Below, piece after piece: positions 25,412 through 34,673 of a stretch of DNA of 64,000 nucleotides (positions are counted from its first letter, which is position 1; each line of letters opens with the position of its first letter). A program made the position numbers and the translations under genes. Source of the DNA: an uncultured Clostridia bacterium (GTDB taxonomy: Bacteria > Bacillota > Clostridia > Lachnospirales > CAG-274). The stretch is from the NCBI GenBank assembly GCA_947628755.1, contig CANRBC010000002.1, positions 62,001-126,000 of the forward strand, given 5' to 3'. The notes below the pieces were generated by a model, which was given only the letters and a program-made list of their open reading frames with translations, did not search any database and had not been told where the DNA came from.

Positions 25412-26029
25412 AAGACAAGAAAATTTAAGAAAGGAGTGAGACCACCAAACGCAGCACATTAGTCGTATAACATAATAGCTGACACCTTTTACAAAAGTAT
25501 TGAAACCTAACACTATGAAAATAAATGAACAAATTTAAAAAATAAAACACTTTGATAAGTGATAATGACAGCTTGATCTTGACAGAATAAAAATGCCGGA
25601 TTGAACTCGATTATGAAAGTGTAGAAATAGCATAAAAAATCAATTCAGCGAAAGTGTTATACAGACAAGGAAAAATTTATATAGATGGAAATGTAGTTAA
25701 ACAGAAAAATTAAAAATTAATCAGTTAAATTTCATTTAAAACATTTATAATTTAAGAAATAATAAACAAAAGAGCAAAATATTTCATTTAATTAAAACAA
25801 ATAAATCGATAGTTTGAATAAGACGAATTATCAATTTAATTACAACTGAATATAGAAAATGATTTATAATACAATGAATTGCATAAAATATAAAATGCAA
25901 TATAAAAATTATAATTTTAAACATAATTAAATGAGATGCCGATAATGAAATTAATGAAAATGGACAGAAAATGAAATTTAATAATAAGATTAAAAAAGAA
26001 AGTGATTGAAATGATTGACGAATCAAAAT

Positions 26030-26082
26030 AACAGGCTGTTATCTGATAAATTAAATTAGATAACAGCCTGTTTATTTTTTTG
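26030..26082 (+). terminator. Rho-independent terminator of the ORF-free transcript
   Basis: AACAGGCTGTTATCT pairs perfectly with AGATAACAGCCTGTT across a 14-nt loop, followed by TTATTTTTTT. Confidence 0.85.
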
Positions 26083-26221
26083 TAAATTTGATTTAATGTT
26101 CTTAAACTTGACATTGTTCTTCTTAAGTGATAGAGTATATTTAATAATTTTTTTATTTTTACATTTTTTTAAAATCCTCTTGTTATACTATAAAAAAGCT
26201 CGTTTATGGGAGGAATATATT

Positions 26222-27262
26222 TTGAAAAAAATTATTTTATTGATTGCTTTAATACCGATATTTTTTGGCTGTGCTGCCGGCGGTAATTACAAAAGTACAG
26301 AGGAAAATACAGAAAATATAAAAAGCGTAAGAAATGATTGTCTTATAGGCTGGTCGCCATTCAAGAGAGCCGCAATAAGCGAAGCCTTAACAAATAATGT
26401 TGTTGATATGATGCAGTATTATAATTTTGAATACAGTGGGGGAAATCTGAAAGAGGCTGATTTTTCACGTAATATTCAGTCTGTTGGACAGATAATGGAA
26501 TGTATTGAAAACGAAGTTGTAAGAAAGGATATGAATAATGCTTATGTTTTGCTTAGTTATGCGGATAAGCATAAATCTCAGGATGCCTTTGATGATTCGT
26601 ATGAAATTTTGGAGACTCTTAACGCCTATATTTTTTCTTATCCTATTACAGACAATAATTTCAGCGATTGGCAGATAAATATAGATACGGCGTCTCTAAA
26701 TAAATTTTATAATGTTACCAACGTTTTTGGAGATAATTATAATACAGACATATTAAATGCTGCTTATAACGAGACGGAAGCTGCTTCGGACAAAACGCTT
26801 AAAAATATGATAGACAATAAGGACAGGGAAATTGAAGAAGAAATAAGAAATATTTACAATAATGTAAAGAGCGACGACGTATTTTTGCTTATTCACAAGG
26901 TAAGCGGCAGTATGAATAAGCTAAAATTTACCGCCGACAATTATAATCCCGATTATGACTATTGCAATAATGTTAAAGCTGCCCTTTCAGAGGTCGAAGA
27001 GGTAAACGACAGACTTATGGGACTATTGAAAAATAATTCGCTCATTAATAAATACGGCAGAATAAGCAGCTTTATAAATAGCTTTGATATAAAGTACGGA
27101 AATAATTTTAATTACACTGATATAAATGCGGATATTACAGAATTATGCCGAATGGCAGCAAGACTTGAATATATTTACTGTAACTCTGCCGAAAATAATT
27201 ATAACTATGAAAATATGCCATACATAAACGCATTGGCTGAATTGGAGGATAATGCTCTATGA
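26222..27262 (+). CDS. Lipoprotein of unknown function
   Basis: Translation starts at a TTG placed 7 bp after GGGAGGA. The product of about 346 aa begins with a lipoprotein signal peptide ending IPIFFGC, so Cys17 would be acylated and the protein anchored outside the membrane. The remainder is acidic, Asn-rich and mostly helical, with no recognised domain. An in-frame ATG further upstream (26096) would bury the signal sequence and was rejected. The stop overlaps the next start (ATGA), so it is the first gene of an operon with two SLH proteins, and it probably works at the cell envelope. Confidence 0.75.
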   Translation: MKKIILLIALIPIFFGCAAGGNYKSTEENTENIKSVRNDCLIGWSPFKRAAISEALTNNVVDMMQYYNFEYSGGNLKEADFSRNIQSVGQIMECIENEVVRKDMNNAYVLLSYADKHKSQDAFDDSYEILETLNAYIFSYPITDNNFSDWQINIDTASLNKFYNVTNVFGDNYNTDILNAAYNETEAASDKTLKNMIDNKDREIEEEIRNIYNNVKSDDVFLLIHKVSGSMNKLKFTADNYNPDYDYCNNVKAALSEVEEVNDRLMGLLKNNSLINKYGRISSFINSFDIKYGNNFNYTDINADITELCRMAARLEYIYCNSAENNYNYENMPYINALAELEDNAL

Positions 27263-29061
27263 AAAAAATACTGATTTTTCCTTTTATAATGTTTCTTATG
27301 ACGGCAACGGCTTTCTGCGGAGAAAGACTTTCGGATACTCCTTATTATTATGAGTATATTAGTGACGGCGGATACTGTGATATATATGATAACCGCGGCA
27401 ATATCGTTTCCCACGGCGAGTATGATAGACTGAAAACCGGCGGAGGCAATATTATTGCTCGCAGAAAGGAATTCCCACAGACTACCGGTATTATAGATAC
27501 CGATTTTAATATATTGCTTGAATTCCGTTTCAGTCAAATCAATTATAACGAAAACACAAAAACTTACGAATGTCTTACATGGGGAGAGGGCAAGGATAAA
27601 ATAGAATTTTTTAATATTGACATGAAGCCTGTTTCCCAGCCCAAGGATATAAGAAAGCTGGAGGGTACGGACTGCTTTTATGAGAGAGTTATAGATGAAA
27701 ATGCCGAAATTAATTCGGGTTATATAAGCTATTATATATGTGATGAAAACGGAAACAGACTTTCCGATGTGGAATATATGGATATAAAGGCAATATCGGG
27801 GAATATTGTAGTTACTGATGTGAATAATAGAACAAATACATACAACAGCGTTTCTCAGCTTCTCAACAGAAGCGACGCAAGCTCCTGGGCAAGAGAAAGC
27901 ATTACAAACGCCATAGCGGAAGGAATAGTACCGCCTGAGCTTCAGTCTGACTATACCGATAAAATCACAAGAAAAGAATTTTGCCGCCTTGCCATACAGA
28001 CATATATTGCCAAAACGGGAAATAATGTTGACGAAAATGCGCCGACGCCTTTCGGAGATGTTGACGATATATATGTAACGGCGGCGTATAAGCTGGGTAT
28101 TGTATCGGGTACGGGAAATAACAGCTTTTCTCCTAATAATAATATTACGCGGCAGGAGGCTGCGGTCATGCTCAGCGAGCTTGCCAATGTCCTTTCTGTT
28201 AAGAGTAAGGAAAAAATACCAAAGTTTATTGACGAGGGTTATTTTGCTTCTTGGGCAAAAGACGCAATATACAATATCGCTTCTGTAAAAAGCGGAGATA
28301 CTTACATAATGACAGGCACAGAGCCTCAAAAATTTTCTCCTTGGATGAATTACACAAGGGAACAGGCTATTGCCACTATGCTGAGACTTTATAATTACAG
28401 AGAAAAGCCTGCGGTGAATAACGGACAGTATGTGCAGCCAAATAACAGCGAATATTTGTATTTTATCGCAGGCGAATATACTAATTACAGTCTTGTTGCC
28501 GTAAGGAAGGACGGAAGCGACAGCAAGGTTCTTGACAGCGGATTATACAGCTCTTCCGTTATTTTTACGGATAACGAGTATATATACTACGATGTAAGCG
28601 ATTATTACGGAAGCAATTCCTTTTACAAAATAAGGCTGGACGGAACGGAAAAAACGGAAATAAGCAGCAGCGAGCTTGAAAATGCAAGTGAATTTATTGA
28701 TAAAAATGTATATGACGAAAAATATAAATATTACTATAAAGAGGACTGGAGTATGGGCATGAGGTCTCCCGACTATTCCCTTGCAAGAAGCGATAAAGAC
28801 GGCAGTAACGAAAAAATTCTCTGTATTTATACAATTACGAATCCTATACTGCTTTATGATGGCAATGTGTATATAAGCTCTACATCGGGTATAATCAAGA
28901 CAGATTCCGAGGGCAATTCAAATATTCTTGCAGACAGCGGAAATATATTATCCGTTGAAAACGGAAGAGTATACTATTATCTGGTTGACAAAAACGAGGC
29001 TTATTCAATGAATACCGACGGTTCGGACAAGAAGCTGCTTTATAAATATAAAGGAGAATAA
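27259..29061 (+). CDS. SLH-domain surface protein with DUF5050-like C-terminal repeats
   Basis: The 600-aa secreted protein has a signal peptide ending near ATAFC. Residues 25-200 carry WG-type repeats (for example TTGIIDTDFNILLEFRF). Three S-layer homology motifs occupy about 208-380; the markers are ITRKEFCRLAI, NITRQEAAVMLSELAN and YTREQAIATMLRLYN. SLH domains bind pyruvylated secondary cell-wall polymers and anchor proteins to the wall. The C-terminal 210 residues have repeated Y-Y-x-x-x-x-G-S/D-E/D-K units like DUF5050 propellers. The SLH block in the middle rather than at an end is unusual. It is coupled to the lipoprotein gene and lies 2 bp before a paralogue. Confidence 0.85.
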   Translation: MKKILIFPFIMFLMTATAFCGERLSDTPYYYEYISDGGYCDIYDNRGNIVSHGEYDRLKTGGGNIIARRKEFPQTTGIIDTDFNILLEFRFSQINYNENTKTYECLTWGEGKDKIEFFNIDMKPVSQPKDIRKLEGTDCFYERVIDENAEINSGYISYYICDENGNRLSDVEYMDIKAISGNIVVTDVNNRTNTYNSVSQLLNRSDASSWARESITNAIAEGIVPPELQSDYTDKITRKEFCRLAIQTYIAKTGNNVDENAPTPFGDVDDIYVTAAYKLGIVSGTGNNSFSPNNNITRQEAAVMLSELANVLSVKSKEKIPKFIDEGYFASWAKDAIYNIASVKSGDTYIMTGTEPQKFSPWMNYTREQAIATMLRLYNYREKPAVNNGQYVQPNNSEYLYFIAGEYTNYSLVAVRKDGSDSKVLDSGLYSSSVIFTDNEYIYYDVSDYYGSNSFYKIRLDGTEKTEISSSELENASEFIDKNVYDEKYKYYYKEDWSMGMRSPDYSLARSDKDGSNEKILCIYTITNPILLYDGNVYISSTSGIIKTDSEGNSNILADSGNILSVENGRVYYYLVDKNEAYSMNTDGSDKKLLYKYKGE

Positions 29062-29063
29062 TT

Positions 29064-31886
29064 ATGAAAAAAATTTTTTTAACACTTGCTGTAAGTATTT
29101 TTATGAGTACATTGGCTTTTGCGGATTATAAAAATATAGATAATACAAGGTATTATTATGATAATGAGGAAAAAACAATTAACTGGACTAACGATAAAGG
29201 AGATACTGAATCAAAAGGCAAATTCACATGGGTGGAAACTTTAAATGGTAAGCTCTATGCTGCAGACGATACCACAGGACTCAGAGGACTTATGGATATG
29301 CAGCTCAACACGGTTATTCCCTTTAAATATACTGATATTACATATAATGCGCATACACAGGCATACGAATGTATAAACCAAAATGAAAAGGTTATAGAAT
29401 TTTATGACAGAGAATTTAATAAAATACCTCAACCCTTGAATATAGAAAAGATTGAAAATACAAATTATTACAAGCAGGTCGTAGTTACCGAAAATGCTCC
29501 CGATGAAATATTGTATTATATATGCGATATAGAGGGCAATAGACTGATAGAGCAGCCATTTGAAAATATTGAGGGCGCGGCAGGAAGCATTATAGCCGTT
29601 AATACAGACTTAAACTCCGGCGTGTATGATAAGGAGCTTGAAATTGCCATACCCTTTGGCAAATATACAAGTATATGGTATGACAACGGAAGATTCCGCT
29701 GCCATAATAGTGATACGGGCGAAACCGTATTTTTATCAGACAGATTTGAGCCTGCCGAGGAAGTCAACGATATATTCGGAACAGATTATTATTACAAAAA
29801 AGGCGACAACGGACTTTACTATATATGTGATTTTGACGGAAATGTATTAAAGGATAAGGGATACTACGAAATAAATAATACAGGCGGCAGAATACTTGTA
29901 AGAAGCTCCGATACTTATCCTCTGCTTTATGGACTTCTCGATGAAAATCTCAATGAAGCAATAGATGAAAAATATTTAAGAATATACTACGATAATGAAA
30001 CAGGTGAAACAAGCAGATACCTAAACGCCAAAATCGAATATTACGACAGGGACAATAATTTGCTCAGAACAGAGGATGGTCCTGTGTTTGTAACTCCCAT
30101 AAAGGGCATGGAGGGCAGAAGCGTGTATGACCAATATCCGGACGGAGTTATGCCGGGTGAACATTCCTGCTTTGTCATAGACGACAAGGGAAATGCCCTT
30201 ACGGGAAGTTATTATAGTATAGGTACGGAGGCGCAACCTGGCAATACCCTTATTATAAATAGTATTATGGGACATTCTGATATTATAGAGGGCTTGCTCG
30301 ACTCAGATATGAAGGTGATCGTACCTCCCGGATTCGGCAATGTGTTTGTAAAGGAAGAGGATGGCGCTATATATGTAGAAAACGTATGGGAAGGCAGCGA
30401 TACAAAATATTATGATTTATACGGCAATCAGTATAAGACCAAAGCCGAAGCACTTGCCGCAGCCAAGACAAAGGGAGAGCCGAGCCTATGGGCAAAGGAG
30501 AGTATAGAAAAGGCTATAACGGTAGGTATTGTACCGGAGGAAATACAGTCACAGTATATCAGAAACATAACAAGGCAGGAATTCTGTAAGCTGGCAGTTA
30601 TGACCTATATTGCAAAGACAAATTATGCTATTGAAAATAATGCAGAAAATCCTTTCATAGACGTGAATGACGATTACGTTACGGCAGCATATAACCTTAA
30701 AATAGTGGCAGGACTGGGCAAAGGCGTATTTGCTCCCGATAAAAGCATTACACGGCAGGAGGCGGCGGTAATGCTTGATAACCTTGCAAAGCTCCTGAAT
30801 GTAAAAGGTACTGAGAAAACGGTTAAATTTACAGATGAAAGCTATTTTGCCACTTGGTCAAGGGCTGCAATTTATTCCGTAGCAGCTATGAAAAGCGGAG
30901 ATACCTATGTTATGGCAGGAACAGGCGAGGGCAAGTTTTCTCCATGGATGAATTATACAAGAGAACAGGCTATTGCCACTATGTGGAGATTGTATAACTG
31001 TGAGGCTGCTCCTTCTGAGACTAAAGCGGTTGAAAGTGAGGATTTAGAGCTTATACATTCTTATCATGTGGGTTATGCCAGAGAACCGGAGGTATCTCAG
31101 AATTATGATGTTATAATGGACAAAGAGGGCAATATTATTGCCGATTATCCCGTAATAATGGATATTGGCTGCGGAGTGTATGTTTATAAGACATTTAATA
31201 CCGAAAATAATTACGGTCTTATAATGGGACTTCTGGACAAGCATGGAAAGGTTGTAGTTGAAGCACAGTACGAGGATAAAACCACGTGGGCATATAACGA
31301 TACTGTCACATTTAAAAAGGGCGATACCTATTATGTTTATGATACAGAGGGCAATCTCAAAGGCAGTATGACTTATAAGCTGCCCGATTTCAAAGGGACA
31401 GCGGCGCCATACTGTGTAGATTCAATATCGGGTACAAATGTTGTTGTAAGAAGGTGGCAGGACAGATACGGAATGTACGGCGCAGATCCCGATATGGATT
31501 GGTATATATACCGCCTTTATTCAAAGGAAAAGACGGCGGACGATTATTTCAACATTCGTATTACGGATAACGGAGAATTTATTGCTAACGATTTAAATGA
31601 CAATAAAGCCTGTGTACTTGACGCAAACGGCAAACTTAAGCTGAAAACGGATTTCTGTACCATGTACAGAGTTGACAAGGGACTGTATTTTGCAAGAAGC
31701 GAATATGACAAATATCAGGGCCATAGGAAGTATTTCCCGGAGGGCGATACAGACAAGGTCACATTCCTTGACGGTGATTTTAATGTAATAGCAGAGGGTA
31801 TTGACAACGTTGAATACGAGGTAGACGAAGAAAACAAAATTGTTAAGGCTACAAAAAATAATGAGCCTTTTGAAATTAAATATTGA
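29064..31886 (+). CDS. SLH-domain surface protein with WG-type repeats
   Basis: This 940-aa paralogue of the preceding gene has a signal peptide (MKKIFLTLAVSIFMSTLAFA) and many WG/KWG-like repeats through residues 30-460. These include repeated YYICD-x-x-G-N blocks and LLDSDMKVIVPPGFG. Three SLH motifs follow at about 474-642 (ITRQEFCKLAVMTYIAK, SITRQEAAVMLDNLAK, YTREQAIATMWRLYN), then further WG-like repeats to the end. Like its neighbour it carries SLH in the middle. The two genes share the leader, the repeats and the SLH block, so they arose by tandem duplication. It is probably wall-anchored, with its repeat lobes exposed; the ligand is unknown. Confidence 0.85.
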   Translation: MKKIFLTLAVSIFMSTLAFADYKNIDNTRYYYDNEEKTINWTNDKGDTESKGKFTWVETLNGKLYAADDTTGLRGLMDMQLNTVIPFKYTDITYNAHTQAYECINQNEKVIEFYDREFNKIPQPLNIEKIENTNYYKQVVVTENAPDEILYYICDIEGNRLIEQPFENIEGAAGSIIAVNTDLNSGVYDKELEIAIPFGKYTSIWYDNGRFRCHNSDTGETVFLSDRFEPAEEVNDIFGTDYYYKKGDNGLYYICDFDGNVLKDKGYYEINNTGGRILVRSSDTYPLLYGLLDENLNEAIDEKYLRIYYDNETGETSRYLNAKIEYYDRDNNLLRTEDGPVFVTPIKGMEGRSVYDQYPDGVMPGEHSCFVIDDKGNALTGSYYSIGTEAQPGNTLIINSIMGHSDIIEGLLDSDMKVIVPPGFGNVFVKEEDGAIYVENVWEGSDTKYYDLYGNQYKTKAEALAAAKTKGEPSLWAKESIEKAITVGIVPEEIQSQYIRNITRQEFCKLAVMTYIAKTNYAIENNAENPFIDVNDDYVTAAYNLKIVAGLGKGVFAPDKSITRQEAAVMLDNLAKLLNVKGTEKTVKFTDESYFATWSRAAIYSVAAMKSGDTYVMAGTGEGKFSPWMNYTREQAIATMWRLYNCEAAPSETKAVESEDLELIHSYHVGYAREPEVSQNYDVIMDKEGNIIADYPVIMDIGCGVYVYKTFNTENNYGLIMGLLDKHGKVVVEAQYEDKTTWAYNDTVTFKKGDTYYVYDTEGNLKGSMTYKLPDFKGTAAPYCVDSISGTNVVVRRWQDRYGMYGADPDMDWYIYRLYSKEKTADDYFNIRITDNGEFIANDLNDNKACVLDANGKLKLKTDFCTMYRVDKGLYFARSEYDKYQGHRKYFPEGDTDKVTFLDGDFNVIAEGIDNVEYEVDEENKIVKATKNNEPFEIKY

Positions 31887-31919
31887 AAAATGTATGGACA
31901 TTCTTAAAAAATAGCAAAT

Positions 31920-31950
31920 AAGCCGGGTTTTTAACTCGGCTTCCTTGCTA
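31920..31950. terminator. Bidirectional terminator between the SLH operon and the ABC operon
   Basis: AAGCCG pairs with CGGCTT across a loop containing TTTTTAA. It lies between convergent operons. Confidence 0.6.
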
Positions 31951-32691
31951 TTTTACTTTATTTAAAAATGCATTTATACGTTCGTTTGTCTGATTTCTTA
32001 TTACCTCGTCGGGAGAGCCGACAGCTTGAATATATCCGTCCTCCATGAACACTACCTTATTGGCTACCTCTGAGGCGAAGCCTACTTCATGAGTAACAAT
32101 AAGCATTGTGTTTCCTTCCTTTGCAAGATTTCTTATAACATTGAGCACTTCTCCCGTAAGCTCAGGGTCAAGAGCCGAAGTCGGCTCGTCAAAAAGGACT
32201 ATATCGGGTCTTAGCATCAATGCTCTTGCTATGGCAACTCTCTGCTTCTGACCTCCGGAAAGGGTAGATGGCATAACATCCATTTTGTCCGACAAGCCTA
32301 CCTTTTCAAGAGTTTCTCTTGCAAGGGCTTCTATATTTTCTTTTGTATCCTGCTTTGCAAGAAGTGGCGCAAGCATAAGATTTTTCTTTATATTAAGGTG
32401 TGGGAACAAATTAAAATGCTGAAATACCATGCCTGTTTTTAACAGTATTTTTCGCTTTTCCTTTTCGGAGGGATATACGCCGTTTTTAACCAGATAGCTT
32501 CCCTCTATACATATATCTCCTGCATCTATTTCCTCAAGGTCTATAAGACTTCTCAAAAATGTGGATTTACCGGAACCGGAGGGTCCCAGTATTGCGACAA
32601 TATCTCCCTTTTCTATATTTATGCTTATATCCTTTAAGACTTCAAGAGGACCAAAGCTCTTTTTAAGATTTTTTACTTCTATTATTGACAT
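31948..32691 (-). CDS. Polar amino-acid ABC transporter, ATP-binding protein
   Basis: The 247-aa ATPase of a PAAT-family importer has Walker A (GPSGSGKST, about residue 35), the Q-loop FQHFNLFPHL, signature LSGGQKQRVAIARAL, Walker B VLFDEPTSALDPE and the switch His in VTHEVGFA. It would power uptake through the permease encoded just upstream, as in GlnQ/HisP/ArtP systems. It is the last gene of a three-gene minus-strand operon that starts at 34287. The amino acid taken up cannot be read from the ATPase. Confidence 0.93.
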   Translation of the reverse strand: MSIIEVKNLKKSFGPLEVLKDISINIEKGDIVAILGPSGSGKSTFLRSLIDLEEIDAGDICIEGSYLVKNGVYPSEKEKRKILLKTGMVFQHFNLFPHLNIKKNLMLAPLLAKQDTKENIEALARETLEKVGLSDKMDVMPSTLSGGQKQRVAIARALMLRPDIVLFDEPTSALDPELTGEVLNVIRNLAKEGNTMLIVTHEVGFASEVANKVVFMEDGYIQAVGSPDEVIRNQTNERINAFLNKVK

Positions 32692-32703
32692 AAGCCTGAC
32701 CTC

Positions 32704-33384
32704 CTAAAAATCAAATTTGTTTTCCAGCTTTCGGAATATAACGGTAAGAATATAACTGAATATAAGATAAAATACTGCTGCCACAGCAAAGGCTGAAATA
32801 TTTGTTGTTCTGTTTACAATATTTGTGGTCACCTTCAGAAGCTCTGAAAGACCAATAGCCGTAACAAGCGCCGTATCCTTAAGCAATATAATTGTTTCAT
32901 TGGCGACAGAGGGTAGAGCGATTCTTATCATCTGAGGCATAACTATTCTGAATTTTGTCTGCATAGAGGTAAGTCCAAGTACCTTAGACGCTTCATACTG
33001 TCCCTTGTCAACAGATAAAAGACCTCCTCTGAATATTTCTGCATAGTATGCGCCATAGTTAAGCACAAATGCCACCGCGCCTGCAGGAAATCTGTCAAAT
33101 GTAAGATATGGTCCTATAACAGGCACATAGGGCAGACCAAAATATACAAAGAAAATCTGGAGCATAAGAGGAGTTCCCCTCATTATAAGTATGAAGCCCG
33201 ATACTATCCACTCTACGCAGCAGTACAAAACTCTGCCTAAAGTGTTTTTAGGGCATTTTGCCGTGCGTACAAAGGATAAAATCAAACCCAGAGGTATAGA
33301 AAATACAAGGGTTACGGCAAAAAGCTCTATTGTGAGCTTACAGCCTACAAGCATCTGTGAGACCCATGAAGCTATATCTGACAT
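32704..33384 (-). CDS. Polar amino-acid ABC transporter, permease
   Basis: The 226-aa inner-membrane protein has about five transmembrane segments and the PAAT permease coupling motif NYGAYYAEIFRGGLLSVDKGQYEAS, which contacts the ATPase. RGTPLMLQIFFVYFG is the second family mark. A single permease gene suggests a homodimeric channel. It lies 12 bp before the ATPase gene and 70 bp after the binding-protein gene, with a hairpin in that longer gap. Confidence 0.93.
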   Translation of the reverse strand: MSDIASWVSQMLVGCKLTIELFAVTLVFSIPLGLILSFVRTAKCPKNTLGRVLYCCVEWIVSGFILIMRGTPLMLQIFFVYFGLPYVPVIGPYLTFDRFPAGAVAFVLNYGAYYAEIFRGGLLSVDKGQYEASKVLGLTSMQTKFRIVMPQMIRIALPSVANETIILLKDTALVTAIGLSELLKVTTNIVNRTTNISAFAVAAVFYLIFSYILTVIFRKLENKFDF

Positions 33385-33420
33385 TACTTCACTTCCTTTT
33401 GCATTTTATTTCAAAAATAA

Positions 33421-33439
33421 GGGGCTGATAAACAGCCCC
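33421..33439 (-). promoter_or_regulatory. Intra-operon hairpin/attenuator downstream of the binding-protein gene
   Basis: GGGGCTG and CAGCCCC form a 7-bp GC stem. On the minus strand it is followed by TTATTTTT, a weak terminator. It would lower permease and ATPase expression relative to the binding protein, or stabilise the upstream mRNA. Confidence 0.6.
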
Positions 33440-33453
33440 GATATGTATTATGT

Positions 33454-34287
33454 TTATTTAACAACTATGTCCTCGCCGAACCACTTCTCTGATATTTTGG
33501 CTGAAGTACCGTCTGCGTTAAGCTCGTCTATTGCTGCCTGGAGCTTGTCCATAAGCTCTGTGTTGCCTTTCTTTGCAGCTATAACGTATTGCTCTGAGCC
33601 AAAGTCCTCGTCAAGTATTTTGAGGTTGGCGTCTTCGTTGGTAGCAATGTAATACTGAGCCGCAACTACGTCTGCAACTACGGCGTCAATTCTGCCTATT
33701 GCCAAATCCTGGAATGCAAGTACGTTTGTATCATAAGTAGCTAAGTTAGCAAATTCATTGTGAATGTCATCTGCTTCAATAGCGTCAACAGCAGTTGAAC
33801 CATCCTGTGCGCCTACATTTTTGCCTGCAAGGTCGGCTTTGGTTGCTATGTCTGAATCAGCAGGTACTAATATTATCTGCTTGTTGTCAAGATAAGGCTT
33901 GGAAAGTGTAAAGGCTTCTTCTCTTTCGGGAGATGTTGAAAAGCCGTTCCAGATAAGATCAATCTTGTCTGTGTTGATTTCCATTTCCTTGCTGTCCCAG
34001 TCGATTGGCTGAAACTTTATCTCTGTGCCCATTTTCTCGGCAGCTGCCTTTGCCAAGTCAATATCAAAGCCTACAAGCTCGTTGTTCTCATCTCTGAAGC
34101 CCATAGGCTCGAATGTATCGTCAAGACCTACAACAAGAACATCGTCGGTGTTTTCCACTGCATCAGCTGTGTCCTCTGCGGCAGTATCGGTATTTTCCGC
34201 GTCAGCAGGAGCTTCTGTGTTGCCTCCGCAGCCTACGATACCTAAGAGCATTGTGCCTGCAAGTAATATGCTTAAAAATCTTTTCAT
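33454..34287 (-). CDS. Polar amino-acid ABC transporter, substrate-binding lipoprotein
   Basis: The 277-aa protein has a lipoprotein signal peptide ending LLGIVGCGG (Cys20). An Ala/Glu/Thr/Asp-rich tether of about 25 residues leads to a type II periplasmic-binding fold (SBP_bac_3): VVGLDDTFEPMGFRDENNELVGFDIDLAKA and WNGFSTSPEREEAFTLSKPY. It captures an amino acid outside the cell and delivers it to the permease. The ERxxxFTLSKPY pattern is common to cystine, glutamine and arginine binders, so the ligand is open. It is the first gene of the operon; CGGAGG precedes the start. Confidence 0.92.
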   Translation of the reverse strand: MKRFLSILLAGTMLLGIVGCGGNTEAPADAENTDTAAEDTADAVENTDDVLVVGLDDTFEPMGFRDENNELVGFDIDLAKAAAEKMGTEIKFQPIDWDSKEMEINTDKIDLIWNGFSTSPEREEAFTLSKPYLDNKQIILVPADSDIATKADLAGKNVGAQDGSTAVDAIEADDIHNEFANLATYDTNVLAFQDLAIGRIDAVVADVVAAQYYIATNEDANLKILDEDFGSEQYVIAAKKGNTELMDKLQAAIDELNADGTSAKISEKWFGEDIVVK

Positions 34288-34342
34288 AATAATGCCTCCG
34301 TTTTTATAAATATTTTAGCATATTAATACTTTAACATAAGAA

Positions 34343-34370
34343 AGTATAAATTGCAACTATAAAATATCAA
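34343..34370 (-). promoter_or_regulatory. Probable promoter of the amino-acid ABC operon
   Basis: On the minus strand TTGATA (34370-34365), a 16-bp spacer and TATACT (34348-34343), about 55 bp before the binding-protein start. Confidence 0.5.
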
Positions 34371-34405
34371 ATAACTTAACTTTTGGCATAATTGTTTATT
34401 TTATC

Positions 34406-34434
34406 TTGACAAAAATAGCTTTTGGTTGTAAAAT
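34406..34434 (+). promoter_or_regulatory. Promoter of the tRNA-Arg gene
   Basis: A perfect TTGACA at 34406-34411, a 17-bp spacer and TAAAAT at 34429-34434, 11 bp before the tRNA. Confidence 0.75.
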
Positions 34435-34445
34435 GAATATACTGT

Positions 34446-34519
<74 letters not shown>

Positions 34520-34523
34520 TTTT

Positions 34524-34551
34524 AAAGCAGACATAGCGTCTGCTTTTTTTA
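34524..34551 (+). terminator. Terminator of the tRNA-Arg gene
   Basis: AAAGCAGAC and GTCTGC(TTT) pair around ATAGC, followed by seven T residues. Confidence 0.8.
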
Positions 34552-34588
34552 TGCGAATAAACGGACTTGATTTGTGTATTTATTTTAA

Positions 34589-34614
34589 ACCGAGAGCTTC
34601 TCGGCTTTTTTTAG
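34589..34614 (+). terminator. Second hairpin terminator upstream of spoIIIAA
   Basis: CCGAGA-GCT-TCTCGG is followed by CTTTTTTT. It insulates the spoIIIA operon from upstream transcripts. Confidence 0.65.
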
Positions 34615-34643
34615 TTATAAAAAAGCTAATCAAAGCATATATA
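34614..34643 (+). promoter_or_regulatory. Possible sigma-E promoter of the spoIIIA operon
   Basis: GTTATAA at 34614-34620, a 15-bp spacer and CATATATA at 34636-34643 resemble the sigma-E -35 and -10 elements. In Bacillus, spoIIIA is a mother-cell sigma-E operon. The match is partial. Confidence 0.4.
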
Positions 34644-34673
34644 TTATCTATACTACCGAAAAAAGGTGACGGC

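Larger units (their letters stand above)
25391..26082 (+). ncRNA. Candidate large non-coding RNA, about 690 nt
   Basis: The stretch begins at a consensus promoter and ends at a perfect 15-bp terminator, but no frame holds a plausible ORF. An AAGGAGTG motif at 25431-25438 is followed by a stop within nine codons. The plus strand is A-rich and dense in stop codons in all frames. Repeated short complementary elements occur, such as ACACTTT near 25546 with GAAAGTGT near 25615 and again near 25650. Size and setting resemble the ornate large RNA classes of Firmicutes (for example ROOL), but no family match can be claimed by eye. The alternative is a decayed gene. Confidence 0.35.

Noticed and set aside
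25784..26114. Hydrophobic minus-strand ORFs of 65-80 codons
   Set aside because: They are very AT-rich, Ile/Phe-rich chance frames opposite the ORF-free transcript, with no ribosome sites.
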